The notes: generated by a model from the letters alone, not told the origin. DNA of 64,000 nt from Sphingorhabdus sp. 109 (GCF_902506555.1 NZ_LR732707.1:124001-188000), one strand, 5' to 3'. Counted from the first letter of the stretch, positions 18,756 through 29,218 are shown. Translations and numbers: made by a program.

Positions 18756-18790
18756 GCGCGATGCCTAGCGCAGTTCCGGCGCACTGCAAA

Positions 18791-19861
18791 TTAGAAATAT
18801 AATTTGGTGACATGCCCCATTTTGCGACCCGGCCGGCTCTCGCCCTTGCCGTAGAGATGAAGATGGTTTGCACCATCGGATAGCAGGTTTTGCCAATCGT
18901 CGGCTTGCGCGCCGATCAGATTGTGCATCTCGACCTTTGCCGCCGCCAGTCCGGTGTCGCCCAGCGGCAATCCGCAAATCGCCCTTATGTGATTTTCAAA
19001 CTGGCTGGTGACCGCACCCTCGATCGTCCAGTGGCCGCTGTTGTGGACGCGTGGCGCCATTTCATTGAAGACGGGACCATCCTGGGTAGCGAAAAATTCG
19101 CAGGTCAGCACGCCGACATAATCCATCGCCTCGGCCATTTTGGCGGCGAGCGCGCGGGCGTCGTCCTGCTGTGCCAAAATCTCTGTTGGAGCGGGTGCGC
19201 TGGAAACCGACAATATGCCGTCGACATGGATATTGTGCGGCGTATCCCAGAAGCGGATCTCGCCATCCCGGGCGCGCACCAATATCACCGAAAATTCATG
19301 GTCGAAGGTGACAAAGCCCTCGGCGACGCAGGGTTGCTGCGCCACGGCTTCCCAATGCTGGTCAAGATCCTCGCCGGGCCGGATCCGCGACTGGCCCTTG
19401 CCGTCATAGCCCATGCGGATTGTCTTGAGGATCGCCGGTGCGCCGATTTCGGCAATCGCCTTGTCCAACCCGTCCCGGTCGGTCACTTCGGCAAAAGGCG
19501 CCGTTGTGCCGCCATGGTCGCGGGCGAAATTTTTCTCCGCAACCCGGTTCTGCGCGATATCCAGTGCCGCGATCGGCGGGTGCAATGGGGCGCAGTCTTC
19601 TATCTGGTGGAGCGGGTCCACCGGAACATTCTCAAATTCGAAGGTGAGCACGTCGCAGGCTTCGGCAAAGCGGGTGAGGGATGCCACATCGTCGTCCTCG
19701 GCGCAGGTGAACTCGGCCGAGACTTCCGCTGCCACGCTATCGGCATTGGGCGCATAGATATGGCAGCGATAGCCGAGCTGGGCTGCCGCTACGCTCAGCA
19801 TCCGGCCGAGCTGGCCGCCGCCCAATATACCGATGGTGGATCCGGGAGCGAGTGTCTTCAT
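18791..19861 (-). CDS. purK: N5-carboxyaminoimidazole ribonucleotide synthase PurK
   Basis: A 356-residue ATP-grasp enzyme that carboxylates AIR at N5, using ATP and bicarbonate, in purine synthesis. The N-terminus has GILGGGQLGRML; the ATP-grasp core includes KTIRMGYDGKGQ, and the metal-binding part includes FNEMAPRVHNSGHWT. It follows purE by 9 bases, and the two catalyse consecutive steps. Confidence 0.96.
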   Translation of the reverse strand: MKTLAPGSTIGILGGGQLGRMLSVAAAQLGYRCHIYAPNADSVAAEVSAEFTCAEDDDVASLTRFAEACDVLTFEFENVPVDPLHQIEDCAPLHPPIAALDIAQNRVAEKNFARDHGGTTAPFAEVTDRDGLDKAIAEIGAPAILKTIRMGYDGKGQSRIRPGEDLDQHWEAVAQQPCVAEGFVTFDHEFSVILVRARDGEIRFWDTPHNIHVDGILSVSSAPAPTEILAQQDDARALAAKMAEAMDYVGVLTCEFFATQDGPVFNEMAPRVHNSGHWTIEGAVTSQFENHIRAICGLPLGDTGLAAAKVEMHNLIGAQADDWQNLLSDGANHLHLYGKGESRPGRKMGHVTKLYF

Positions 19862-19870
19862 GGCGTCTGC

Positions 19871-20359
19871 TTATTCCGGCTCGTCGGCGACGGCGTCGGT
19901 CTGGGCCGCGCGCCATGCATCCAGCCGCTGCGCCAGGGCCGGGTCACCATTGGCCAGAATGGCGGCTGCGAGCAACGCCGCATTTTTCGCGCCCGCGTCG
20001 CCGATCGCCAATGTGCCGACCGGGATACCCGCAGGCATTTGCGCGATCGAGAGCAGGCTGTCCATGCCGCTCAGAGCCTTCGACTGGATAGGCACGCCGA
20101 GCACCGGTACCCGGGTCATCGAGGCCACCATGCCGGGCAGATGGGCGGCGCCGCCAGCGCCGGCGATAATCACTTGGAGTCCGCGATCCGCTGCCGAGGT
20201 GGCATAGTCAACGAGCCGGCCGGGCGTCCGGTGTGCCGACACGATCTTCTGTTCATGGGGCACCTGCAGCTGATCCAATATATCGCTGCCGAGCTTCATC
20301 GTCGCCCAGTCGGACTGGCTGCCCATGATAATACCAACAGGAGGAGATGCTTCGGCCAT
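19871..20359 (-). CDS. purE: N5-carboxyaminoimidazole ribonucleotide mutase PurE
   Basis: A 162-residue class I PurE that converts N5-CAIR to CAIR. Signature segments are [23 protein letters not shown] and [12 protein letters not shown]. The ATG at 20359 has AGGGA 5 bases upstream; a TTG at 20374 is a weaker alternative. It heads the purE-purK pair. Confidence 0.96.
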   Translation of the reverse strand: MAEASPPVGIIMGSQSDWATMKLGSDILDQLQVPHEQKIVSAHRTPGRLVDYATSAADRGLQVIIAGAGGAAHLPGMVASMTRVPVLGVPIQSKALSGMDSLLSIAQMPAGIPVGTLAIGDAGAKNAALLAAAILANGDPALAQRLDAWRAAQTDAVADEPE

Positions 20360-20606
20360 TTTCGTCCCTGACAAATGCTACGGAAGCAATGCGGTTTAGT
20401 CATGAAATCGTGCAGACGCAATGACACATATGGTTGTCAGCAATTTTCATTGTCACCGGCGCCTGGCGAGAGCGACGCAATGATTCCGCGCAGGAAAAAC
20501 CGGATATCGACAAAAGATATCTGCCGCTGGTCGTCCGAATAATCCGGTTGTGCTGGCAAATAGATATAAATATATATGGAAGCAGGATTTGGGGATATCA
20601 AATAAA

Positions 20607-21188
20607 ATGCAAAAGCATCGTGAATCCGGTAACCAACATTGCGCAAAATGTAATATATTGAAGCAGCAAATAGTTTTTCTGCAGAGGCAGCTGGCTGAAA
20701 TGAAGCAGCACGCCTATAACGACGTACTCACCGGGCTTTCAAATCGTCGCCTATTTGTGGAAAGCCTGGAGGATCGCGTCGCGCGAAGCCGGCGATATGG
20801 ACACAATTGTGCTGTGCTGTTTCTTGATGTCGACAAGCTGAAGACGATCAACGACGAATATGGCCACGCTGCCGGGGATGCGTTGCTGGTGCGCCTTGCG
20901 AAAATACTAAAATCCAATATTCGCACAACCGACGTGGTCGCGCGAATTGGCGGCGATGAATTCGGCCTGTTGCTCGACAATATGAACGGCGATCAGGTCG
21001 CGGACAAAATCGGCTTTCTACTCCAGAAACTGGCGCGGGAAAATCTCGTCCATGAAGGAAGAAAGCTGCATCTTGGTGCGTCGATAGGCTATTGTTTCGT
21101 CGGGCCCAAGGACACGGCCGACGGCCTTATGTCCCGCGCCGATGCCGCGATGTACCGGGAAAAAGACAAGCCGGGCCAAGGCGCGTGA
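20607..21188 (+). CDS. Diguanylate cyclase (GGDEF domain)
   Basis: A 193-residue protein making cyclic di-GMP from two GTP. A short N-terminal region with CAKCNILK and a likely coiled coil (about 15-35) precedes the GGDEF domain, which begins at HAYNDVLTGLSNRR. The active site is GGDEF, and an inhibitory I-site RTTD lies five residues before it, so product feedback is expected. No sensor domain is fused. Start is uncertain: the ATG at 20607 has GGGGA 11 bases upstream; a GTG at 20550 would add 19 residues. The upstream 247 bases are AT-rich without recognised features. Confidence 0.9.
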   Translation: MQKHRESGNQHCAKCNILKQQIVFLQRQLAEMKQHAYNDVLTGLSNRRLFVESLEDRVARSRRYGHNCAVLFLDVDKLKTINDEYGHAAGDALLVRLAKILKSNIRTTDVVARIGGDEFGLLLDNMNGDQVADKIGFLLQKLARENLVHEGRKLHLGASIGYCFVGPKDTADGLMSRADAAMYREKDKPGQGA

Positions 21189-21204
21189 CCATCGCCCCGC
21201 CAGC

Positions 21205-21891
21205 CTATCGTTCGGAAAGATAATAGCGCTCGATCTCGTTCAGATCATCGTCCAGTTCATAGATGATCGGCTGGCCGGTCGGAATTTCCAGACCGGTAAT
21301 CTCGTCATCCGGAATTTTCGAGAGATGCTTGACCAGCGCGCGCAGGCTGTTGCCATGAGCCGAGATCAGCACTTTCTTGCCATTTTGCAATTCCGGTGCG
21401 ATCCGGCTTTTCCAGTAAGGCAGAACGCGCGCGATGGTGTCCTTCAGGCTTTCGGTCGCAGGCACCTCGATCCCCTTGTAGCGCGGATCGCTCGACATCT
21501 GATAGGGGCTGTCCGAAGCCATGGGTGGTGGCGGCGTGTCAAAGCTGCGCCGCCAGATATGAACCTGCTCGTCGCCATGCTTGTCGCGGGTTTCCTGTTT
21601 GTTGAGACCGGTCAGACCGCCATAATGGCGCTCGTTCAGGCGATAGTTTTTTTCCACCGGTAGCCACAGGCGATCCATTTCCTCTAGCGCCAGATTGAGC
21701 GTCTTGATCGCCCGGGTCTGGACGCTGGTAAAACAGGCATTCGGATCAATGCCGCGTTCCTTCATCAGCTGTCCAGCCGCTCTGGCTTCCTCAATGCCCT
21801 TTTCCGTAACATCGACATCCCACCAGCCGGTGAAACGGTTTTCGAGATTCCATTGCGACTGGCCGTGGCGAAGCAGAATGAGTTGGGGCAT
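21205..21891 (-). CDS. gpmA: 2,3-bisphosphoglycerate-dependent phosphoglycerate mutase
   Basis: A 228-residue glycolytic enzyme interconverting 3- and 2-phosphoglycerate. The phosphohistidine motif is LRHGQSQWN near the N-terminus, [13 protein letters not shown] is the substrate loop, and [13 protein letters not shown] carries the second catalytic His. Length is slightly under the E. coli enzyme (250), typical of alphaproteobacteria. It is convergent with the cyclase gene, 16 bases away. Confidence 0.96.
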   Translation of the reverse strand: MPQLILLRHGQSQWNLENRFTGWWDVDVTEKGIEEARAAGQLMKERGIDPNACFTSVQTRAIKTLNLALEEMDRLWLPVEKNYRLNERHYGGLTGLNKQETRDKHGDEQVHIWRRSFDTPPPPMASDSPYQMSSDPRYKGIEVPATESLKDTIARVLPYWKSRIAPELQNGKKVLISAHGNSLRALVKHLSKIPDDEITGLEIPTGQPIIYELDDDLNEIERYYLSER

Positions 21892-22146
21892 TGAAGGTCC
21901 TTAAATTTATGTTTCCCCTTCCTCTAGCGGCGATGACGGAGGTCGCCAAGAGCGATTTCGGGCAGAGATCATCAGGCTGGCATGGCGCAGATGCTGCTGC
22001 CCCCTTTTTTTGTCCCGCCCCCTTCAGCAGATTGATCGCCAATCGTAAACTTATGTCAAGGAAATGGGAGTAAGCGGGAAACAGTCATCCCCCAAACTCT
22101 CTGTGCAATCAAAAATGACGACCGTGCTTCAAACTGGAGAAGATTA

Positions 22147-24690
22147 GTGAACGAAGTGAACAAACTGCTTGCGGCAGCGCTTTGCGCCACCGCCCTGACG
22201 ACTCCTGCCTACGCGCAGGATAATGCGCAGGAAGCCGAGACCTTCGATGACAATGTCATTATCGTGACGGCGACCCGCCGTTCGCAGGATGTCCAGAATA
22301 TTCCGCTCGCCGTTACCGCGATCAATCCAACGGAGCTCGAACGTCAGGGCGTCGTCAATGTCGGGCAACTAACCAATGTCTCCGCCAGCTATTCGGTCTC
22401 CAACGCCCAGCTTGCCTCCGGGTCGGTGGTTTTGAGAATCCGCGGCGTCGGCACGACGTCCAACAATATCGGGTTTGAATCGGCGGTCGGCATTTTCATC
22501 GACGGCGCCTATCAGTCGCGCCCGGGTGTCGCGCTTTCCGAGCTGGTCGATGTCGAGCGGGTCGAGGTTCTGCGCGGCCCGCAGGGAACGCTTTTCGGCC
22601 GGAATACCTCCGCCGGCGCCCTCAATATTATCAATGTCCGGCCCGATCTGGATGCGTTCGGCGGCTTTGCCAATGCGACTTATGGCAATCGTGACCTGAT
22701 GGGGGTGCAGGGCGCGGTCAATGTTCCGGTCGTCGAGGGGCAACTGGCGCTGCGTGTCACCGGTGCCTATCGGGAACGCGACGGATTTGTAACCGTCGTC
22801 GATGGCAGCGGCAGCAAGATCGGCGATTCAAACGGCACTGACCAATATCTTGTTCGCGGACAGCTGGGTTTTGGAACCGATGGCGGGATCAAGGGACGGC
22901 TGATCGCCGACTATTCCAAGAGCACGGCCGGTTGCTGCGCTGCAATCGAAGTGCTGCAATCACCGCTCGAAACCGCTGGTCTGTTCGCCGCTGTCGGGCT
23001 GGGGCCGCGTGGCGGCATGGCCGGGCCCGACGTCGCGGTCAATCCGTTCGATACGACCACGGCGGAAATCGCTGCCGGCAATCTGATTTCCACTGCCAGC
23101 TTTGCGCCTCAGACGCGCTTTGACCAATGGGGTGTCACCGGCGAGATCGAAATACCGCTCGGCGACAGCGCAAACCTGATCTATATCGGGTCCTATCGCG
23201 AATATGATGCGACCGAGGCTTACGACAATGATTTCTCGGACCTCGATCTGTTCAACGTGACCAACAATCGCACCGCGATCGACACCATGACCCATGAGTT
23301 GCGGGTTCAGGGCGATGTGTTCGACGGCGCGCTGAACTGGCTCGTCGGTGGATATTATTCCCGCGAGGATATTGACCAGAGCCTGTCGCTGGCACTGGGC
23401 GAGGATTATGATCAGGTGGTTGGTGCCACGCTTGCGGGCGCAACCGCCGGAGCTACGCTGAATCCGCTCGGTCCGGTCTTCCTGGGGGTGACGCCGCTGC
23501 AGAATATCACGGGTTTCGATCCGGCCACCGTCACAAACACCAATCTGTACGCGCAAAATAGCGAGAGCTGGTCGATCTTCACCCATAATGAGCTGGAAGT
23601 GGCCGACGGGCTCAAGCTGACCATAGGCCTGCGCTATTCGGATGAAAGCAAGGAAGGCAGCTTTGCCAGTGGCGGCACCAGCAATTCCGTTTGCCCGGCG
23701 ATCGTCGGGCAGATTTCTCCTGGCGGATCGCTGAGCGGACTGCCGGCTTCCCTGCAGAACGCGCTGTTCGGTTTCGGCTGTTTCGCGCTGACCGCTCCGG
23801 CCGATGCGCCCTTCGCAGCTGTTCTGCCGACACCGCGCACGTTCAGCAGCAAGTTCCGCGACAGCGAACTGATCTATACCGGAAAACTGTCCTATGCATT
23901 TGCCGATCCGGTCAACATCTATGCCAGCTTCACGCATGGCTACAAATCGGGGGGACTCAATCTTGATTCCACCGCTACCGCCGGGGGCAGCGATCCGCGC
24001 TTCCAGTCGGAGGAAGTTGATTCCTATGAAATGGGACTGAAAGCAAAATTCCTGCAGGACAGCGTGACGCTGAACCTGGCGGCATTCCGGGAGCAGTTCA
24101 CGAATTTCCAGATTCTGGAATTTATCGGTACGCAGTTCCGGCCCTTCAATGTCCCGAAAGCCGTCTCTCAGGGTGTCGAGATCGAAACGATGTTGCGGCC
24201 CAGTGACCATTTCTCGGTCAACGCCGCGCTGACCTATACCGATGCCCATTATCCGGAAGATTGCGCCGGTAGCCAGACCACAGCCAATGTGGTTGCGCTA
24301 TGTGGCAATTCGCTGACCAACGCGCCGGATTTTGTCGGCATTGCCGGGGCTACCTACAGCAATGATATCGGTACCGATCTGGAATATTTCCTCAACGGGC
24401 AGGTCCGGTTCGAAGGTGATCGCCGGACATCGACCCAGGCCATTGATACCACGGATTTGGCCGCGGCAACCCCGCTGCCGTTTGTCGTCCAGGACAGCAA
24501 TATCAAGATCAACCTGCGCGCGGGTATCGGCAGTCAGGACAAGGGCTGGGGCATCGAGGCCTTTGTGACCAATCTGACCAACGAAGTGACGCGGGGCGTC
24601 ACTTTTGCGACGATTCTGCGCTCCGGTTCGCAGTCGGTCTTCGTCCAGGAACCGCGCAGCTACGGATTGACCCTGCGCAGCCAGTTCTAG
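22147..24690 (+). CDS. TonB-dependent receptor, copy 1
   Basis: An 847-residue outer-membrane transporter. A signal peptide ends at AYAQ (about residue 26). A TonB-box-like NVIIVTATRR is followed by the plug domain (about 40-160, with RIRGVGTTSNNIGFESAVG and VEVLRGPQGTLFGRNTSAG) and a 22-strand barrel ending in Phe. Conserved extras include a vicinal Cys pair (STAGCCAAIEV). The GTG at 22147 has GGAGA 5 bases upstream. The substrate is unknown; the plug resembles the large sphingomonad family annotated as siderophore-type receptors. The next gene is a paralogue of exactly the same length. Confidence 0.93.
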   Translation: MNEVNKLLAAALCATALTTPAYAQDNAQEAETFDDNVIIVTATRRSQDVQNIPLAVTAINPTELERQGVVNVGQLTNVSASYSVSNAQLASGSVVLRIRGVGTTSNNIGFESAVGIFIDGAYQSRPGVALSELVDVERVEVLRGPQGTLFGRNTSAGALNIINVRPDLDAFGGFANATYGNRDLMGVQGAVNVPVVEGQLALRVTGAYRERDGFVTVVDGSGSKIGDSNGTDQYLVRGQLGFGTDGGIKGRLIADYSKSTAGCCAAIEVLQSPLETAGLFAAVGLGPRGGMAGPDVAVNPFDTTTAEIAAGNLISTASFAPQTRFDQWGVTGEIEIPLGDSANLIYIGSYREYDATEAYDNDFSDLDLFNVTNNRTAIDTMTHELRVQGDVFDGALNWLVGGYYSREDIDQSLSLALGEDYDQVVGATLAGATAGATLNPLGPVFLGVTPLQNITGFDPATVTNTNLYAQNSESWSIFTHNELEVADGLKLTIGLRYSDESKEGSFASGGTSNSVCPAIVGQISPGGSLSGLPASLQNALFGFGCFALTAPADAPFAAVLPTPRTFSSKFRDSELIYTGKLSYAFADPVNIYASFTHGYKSGGLNLDSTATAGGSDPRFQSEEVDSYEMGLKAKFLQDSVTLNLAAFREQFTNFQILEFIGTQFRPFNVPKAVSQGVEIETMLRPSDHFSVNAALTYTDAHYPEDCAGSQTTANVVALCGNSLTNAPDFVGIAGATYSNDIGTDLEYFLNGQVRFEGDRRTSTQAIDTTDLAAATPLPFVVQDSNIKINLRAGIGSQDKGWGIEAFVTNLTNEVTRGVTFATILRSGSQSVFVQEPRSYGLTLRSQF

Positions 24691-24973
24691 GATTGCAGCA
24701 TATCCGGCGTTTCGTGATAGCGATGTGCGGGGGCCCGGCCTGTTCGGTCTTACACCTGGCCACCGAGCCGTTCATCCTGCCTTCCGGTCGCGTCGATCCG
24801 CTATGATTGTTACATAATTGCAACGATTTTCGCGAAATCGGTCTGTGGCTGTCCGTCACCGCTTGATTTAATGGATCAATTAATCGACTGACGCAAACGC
24901 AGCTGCCGAGAAAAACAAGCCATCCCCCCAGGAAATTGGCGGACGCGGCAGCGAGTATAACGGGAGAGTAAAT
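24691..24973. other. Gap between the two receptor genes
   Basis: 283 bases with no ORF and no clear terminator. A ribosome site GGGAGAG lies immediately before the second receptor's GTG. The gap is long enough to hold an independent promoter for copy 2. Confidence 0.5.
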
Positions 24974-27517
24974 GTGAAAATGATCAACAAAATCCTCATG
25001 GCCGCACTGTGTAGCACGGCCATGACCACCCCCGCTTTTGCGCAGGATGCAGCGCAGGAAGCCGAAACCTTCGACGACAATGTAATCATCGTGACGGCGA
25101 CCCGCCGCGCAGAAGATGTTCAGGATATTCCCATCGCCGTAACCGCGGTTAGTCCGGTCCAGCTGGAACGCCAGGGAGTCGTCAATGTTGGCCAGATCAC
25201 CAATGTATCTTCCAGCTTCTCGACCTCGAACGCCCAGCTGGCGTCGGGTTCCGTGGTGCTGCGGATCCGCGGTGTCGGTACGACATCCAACAATATTGGT
25301 TTTGAATCGGCTGTCGGTATTTTTATTGACGGTGCCTATCAGTCCCGTCCGGGTGTTGCGCTTTCCGAATTTGTCGACGTCGAACGCGTCGAAGTGTTGC
25401 GTGGCCCACAGGGTACGCTGTTCGGTCGCAACACATCCGCCGGCGCGTTGAACATCACCAATGTCCGCCCCGATCTGAACGAATTTGGCGGCTTCGCCAA
25501 TGCCACTTATGGCAATCGCGATCTCTACAGCGTTCAGGGTGCAGTGAATGTGCCGATCATGAAAGACTATCTCGCTCTCCGCGTCACCGGCGCTTATCGC
25601 GAGCGTGATGGTTATGTGACCGTGGTCGACCAGACCGGTGCCAAAGTCGGCGAATCGAACGGCACCGACCAATATCTGGTTCGTGCGCAGCTCGGTTTTG
25701 AAACTGACAGCGGCATCCGCGGCCGTCTGATAGGCGATTATGCCAAGAGCACCGCTGGTTGCTGTGCAGCCGTCGAAGTCCTGAAATCACCACTTGAAAC
25801 GTCAGGTCTGTTCGCAGCCGTGGGACTGGGTGTCCGTGGCGGCATGGCAGCGCCGGTTGTCCCGACAGATCCTTTCGACACAACAAATGCTGAAATCGCG
25901 GCCGACAACCGCATCGCGACAGCCAGTTTTGCTCCACAGACGAAATTTGACCAATGGGGCATCACCGGTGAAATCGAAGTGCCTTTGGGTGACAGTGTCG
26001 ACTTGATCTATATCGGTTCCTATCGTGAGTATGATGCGGTCGAAGCTTATGATTCCGATTTCTCCGGTCTTGATGTCTTCAATGTGACCAACAACGGCAC
26101 GTCAATCGAAACCATGACCCACGAACTGCGCGTTCAGGGTGAAGCGTTTGGCGGGGCTTTGAACTGGCTCGTGGGCGGATATTATTCCAAGGAAGATATC
26201 GCTCAGGACGTGTCTTTCGCGCTTGGCGCAGATTATGACGGGCTCGTAGGAGCAATCCTTGCCGGTGCAACCGGCGGTGCCAGCCTGAACCCATTGAGCC
26301 CGATTTTCTTTGGCGCTACTCCACTTCAGAACATCACCGGCTTTGACCCGTCGACGATCACCAACACCAATCTCTATGCGCAAAACAGCAAAAGCTGGTC
26401 GATCTTCACGCACAACACGCTTGAAGTTACCGATGACCTGGAGCTGACCGTTGGTCTGCGCTATTCGGATGAAAGCAAGGATGGCAGCTTCGCTAGCGGC
26501 GGAAACAACAACCCGGTTTGCCCGGCAATTGTCGGCCAGATTTCTCCCGGCGGTGGTTTGAGCGGCCTGCCTGCGGCTCTGCAGAACGCATTCTTTGGTC
26601 TGGGTTGCTTTGCCTTCACCTCGCCAGCCGATGCGCCATATGCCGCCGTGTTGCCTTCACCTCGGACGTTTAATAGCAAGTTCAAGGACAACGAACTGAT
26701 CTACACCGGCAAGGTTTCTTATGCTTTTGCCGATCCGGTCAATATCTATGCGAGCTTTACCCATGGTTATAAATCGGGTGGCTTCAACCTTGACTCGACA
26801 GCAGCGGCTGGCGGCGCCGATCCGCGCTTTGCTTCGGAAACCGTAAACGCGTATGAAATTGGACTGAAAGCCAAATTCCTCGACAATGCGGTGACATTGA
26901 ACGTGGCTGCCTTCCGTGAGGAATTCAAGAACTTCCAGGTTCTGGAATTCACGGGGGCTCAGTTTGAGACCTTCAATGTTCCGAAAGCGGAAACACAGGG
27001 TGTTGAAATCGAATCGACGATCCGTCCGAGCGAACATTTCACGGTCAACGCTGCTCTGACGATCACCGATGCCAATTATCCGGACGATTGCGCCGGTACG
27101 CAGACTGCGGCGAACGTTGTCGCGCTTTGCGGCAATTCGCTGACCAACGCACCGGATCTCGTGGGTATTGCTGGCGCTACCTATACCAATGAAATTGGTA
27201 GCAACCTGAAATATTTCCTCAATGCCCAGATGCGTTTTGAAAGCGATCGCAGGACTTCAACCCAGGCCATTGATCCTGCCGACCTCGCTGCGAACATTCC
27301 GGTTCCGTTCGACACCCAGGATGGCAATATCAAGATCAATCTGCGCGCTGGTATCGGTAGCCAGGAAGACACTTGGGGCATTGAGGCCTTCGTGACCAAC
27401 CTGACCAACGAAATAACGCGCGGTGTGACGTTCAATACCGTGCTCCGGTCCGGTTCGCGCTCGGCCTTCGTTCAGGAACCCCGCAGCTACGGCCTGACCT
27501 TGCGCGGCAAATTCTAG
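24974..27517 (+). CDS. TonB-dependent receptor, copy 2
   Basis: An 847-residue paralogue of the upstream receptor, colinear without obvious gaps and near-identical through the plug (for example VGIFIDGAYQSRPGVALSE). Signal peptide, TonB box, plug, CC pair and C-terminal Phe are all conserved. Differences cluster in extracellular loop regions and just before the barrel end. Its codons use clearly more T-ending forms (GGT, GCT, CGT) than copy 1, which favours GGC, GCC and CGC. The start is GTG with GGGAG upstream, and a strong terminator follows at 27558. Ligand unknown. Confidence 0.93.
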   Translation: MKMINKILMAALCSTAMTTPAFAQDAAQEAETFDDNVIIVTATRRAEDVQDIPIAVTAVSPVQLERQGVVNVGQITNVSSSFSTSNAQLASGSVVLRIRGVGTTSNNIGFESAVGIFIDGAYQSRPGVALSEFVDVERVEVLRGPQGTLFGRNTSAGALNITNVRPDLNEFGGFANATYGNRDLYSVQGAVNVPIMKDYLALRVTGAYRERDGYVTVVDQTGAKVGESNGTDQYLVRAQLGFETDSGIRGRLIGDYAKSTAGCCAAVEVLKSPLETSGLFAAVGLGVRGGMAAPVVPTDPFDTTNAEIAADNRIATASFAPQTKFDQWGITGEIEVPLGDSVDLIYIGSYREYDAVEAYDSDFSGLDVFNVTNNGTSIETMTHELRVQGEAFGGALNWLVGGYYSKEDIAQDVSFALGADYDGLVGAILAGATGGASLNPLSPIFFGATPLQNITGFDPSTITNTNLYAQNSKSWSIFTHNTLEVTDDLELTVGLRYSDESKDGSFASGGNNNPVCPAIVGQISPGGGLSGLPAALQNAFFGLGCFAFTSPADAPYAAVLPSPRTFNSKFKDNELIYTGKVSYAFADPVNIYASFTHGYKSGGFNLDSTAAAGGADPRFASETVNAYEIGLKAKFLDNAVTLNVAAFREEFKNFQVLEFTGAQFETFNVPKAETQGVEIESTIRPSEHFTVNAALTITDANYPDDCAGTQTAANVVALCGNSLTNAPDLVGIAGATYTNEIGSNLKYFLNAQMRFESDRRTSTQAIDPADLAANIPVPFDTQDGNIKINLRAGIGSQEDTWGIEAFVTNLTNEITRGVTFNTVLRSGSRSAFVQEPRSYGLTLRGKF

Positions 27518-27557
27518 GCTGACAGAAATATCGGTGACGAACAGTCACCAGATGGAC

Positions 27558-27586
27558 AGGGGCCGGTTTTCCGGCCCCTTTTTATT
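27558..27586 (+). terminator. Rho-independent terminator after the receptor pair
   Basis: A 9-base perfect stem AGGGGCCGG / CCGGCCCCT with a TTTT loop, followed by a T run (TTTTTATT), 40 bases after the receptor stop codon. Confidence 0.9.
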
Positions 27587-27621
27587 GCGCGGCTGCACCA
27601 TTGGTGCAAAGGATTGCCATT

Positions 27622-28782
27622 ATGAAAAACTTTCTCTTCCAGACTGTACCGGTGCTCCACTTCGGTGACGGCTGCCTCGCCGAACTTCCCGGACAGATCA
27701 CCGCCTTGCGCGCATCAAAGCCAATGATCGTCACAGACAAGGGTATCGTCCAGGCGGGGCTGATCGCGCCGGTTGAACAGACATTGCGGCAAGCCGGATT
27801 TGATGTCGCGATATTTGACGCGGTGGTCGCCGACCCGCCGGAGGCGATTGTTCTGCAGGCTGTAGAAATGGCAAAAGCCGCGGGCGCGGATATCGTCATC
27901 GGGCTGGGTGGCGGCAGCTCGCTCGATACCGCCAAGGTGGTTGCGGCGCTCGCGGTGGATGGCGCGCAACCGCTTTCCGATATCTACGGCATCGGCCTGC
28001 TGGAGCGCAAGGGCCTGCCGACCATCTTGATCCCGACCACTTCGGGCACCGGATCGGAGGTCACCGCCATTTCGATCCTGACCACCGGCGAAACCACCAA
28101 GGCGGGCATCATCTCGCCGCATCTTTTTGCCGATGTCGCGCTACTCGACCCGGCACTGACGACCGGGCTCCCCGCCAGCGTCACCGCCGCGACCGGCATC
28201 GATGCAATGGTTCACGCGGTCGAATCCTACACCAGCCGAAACGGCAAGAACCCGGTCTCCGACATGTTGGCGATCGAGGCGCTGAAACTGCTCACCACGC
28301 ATATCGAAACCGCCTGTTCCGACGGAAATAACATGCAGGCGCGCGAAGCGATGCTGCGCGGCTCGATGCTCGCTGGGCAGGCCTTTGCCAACAGTCCGGT
28401 CGGCGCGATCCACGCGCTCGCCTATCCGCTCGGCGGCATTTATCATATCCCGCACGGCCTCTCCAACGCGTTGGTCATGCCTTTTGTCATGCAATTTAAT
28501 CTGGAAGCCGCCGCGCCGCTCTATGCCGAGCTGGCCGATGCGCTCGACCTGCCGCGCGGCTGCGAGAACAGCAGCGAAGCGCGGGCGCAGCAATTGATCG
28601 ACTATCTTGAGGCTCTGGCGGTCAAGGTCCAGGCACCGCGCAAGCTCCGCGAGATCGGTATCGCACAGGATGCGACGACCGGACTGGCAGAAGCGGCAAT
28701 GCTACAGACGCGTCTGCTCGACAATAATCCCAGAGAGGTCACGCTGGCTGACGCGCAAAGGATCTATGATGCCGCTTGGTAA
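27622..28782 (+). CDS. Iron-containing (group III) alcohol dehydrogenase
   Basis: A 386-residue NAD(P)-dependent dehydrogenase of the Fe-ADH family. The nucleotide-binding segment GLGGGSSLDTAK and PTTSGTGSEVT are present, and metal ligands include the Asp/His of the AMVHAVESYTS region and the histidines near GAIHALAYPLGG and YHIPHG. The ATG at 27622 has AAAGGA 8 bases upstream. It probably oxidises an alcohol or reduces an aldehyde; substrate unknown. It overlaps the next gene by 17 bases, forming an operon with thioesterase and acyl-CoA dehydrogenase. Confidence 0.92.
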   Translation: MKNFLFQTVPVLHFGDGCLAELPGQITALRASKPMIVTDKGIVQAGLIAPVEQTLRQAGFDVAIFDAVVADPPEAIVLQAVEMAKAAGADIVIGLGGGSSLDTAKVVAALAVDGAQPLSDIYGIGLLERKGLPTILIPTTSGTGSEVTAISILTTGETTKAGIISPHLFADVALLDPALTTGLPASVTAATGIDAMVHAVESYTSRNGKNPVSDMLAIEALKLLTTHIETACSDGNNMQAREAMLRGSMLAGQAFANSPVGAIHALAYPLGGIYHIPHGLSNALVMPFVMQFNLEAAAPLYAELADALDLPRGCENSSEARAQQLIDYLEALAVKVQAPRKLREIGIAQDATTGLAEAAMLQTRLLDNNPREVTLADAQRIYDAAW

Positions 28783-29218
28783 AAGCCCCCGGGCGCAGCC
28801 GCCGGTTCGCAGCGACTATCGCACCGGCTCGGCGATCACCACGCGCTGGAATGACAATGATCCTTATGGCCACGTCAATAACGCCATCTATTATTTCTGG
28901 TTCGACACCGCGGTAAACCGCTATCTGGTCGAGCAGGGCACGCTCGACATTACCGGTGGCGAGACCATCGGTCTGGTGGTCAATACGAGCTGCGACTATT
29001 TCGCGCCGATCGCCTTTCCCGACGAGGTCATGGCGCGGATTCGCGTCGACCGTCTCGGCAACAGCAGCGTGACTTATGGCGTCGGCCTGTTTCGCGGCGA
29101 AGAGAATATTGCCTCCGCGGCCGGCAGCTTCACCCACGTCTATGTCGACCGCGGTTCCCGCCGGCCAGTTTCTCTTCCATCTCCCTTGCGTTCGGCGCTG
29201 GAAGCGATAGAAGTTTAA
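28766..29218 (+). CDS. Acyl-CoA thioesterase (4-hydroxybenzoyl-CoA type hot-dog fold)
   Basis: A 150-residue hot-dog-fold thioesterase hydrolysing acyl-CoA. The family signature RWNDNDPYGHVNNAIYYFW includes the catalytic Asp and the conserved GHVNN. Two consecutive ATGs (28766 and 28769) follow AAAGGA; either may be used. The start lies inside the end of the alcohol dehydrogenase gene, so translation is probably coupled. The neighbouring acyl-CoA dehydrogenase suggests an acyl-CoA degradation role. Confidence 0.88.
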   Translation: MMPLGKSPRAQPPVRSDYRTGSAITTRWNDNDPYGHVNNAIYYFWFDTAVNRYLVEQGTLDITGGETIGLVVNTSCDYFAPIAFPDEVMARIRVDRLGNSSVTYGVGLFRGEENIASAAGSFTHVYVDRGSRRPVSLPSPLRSALEAIEV

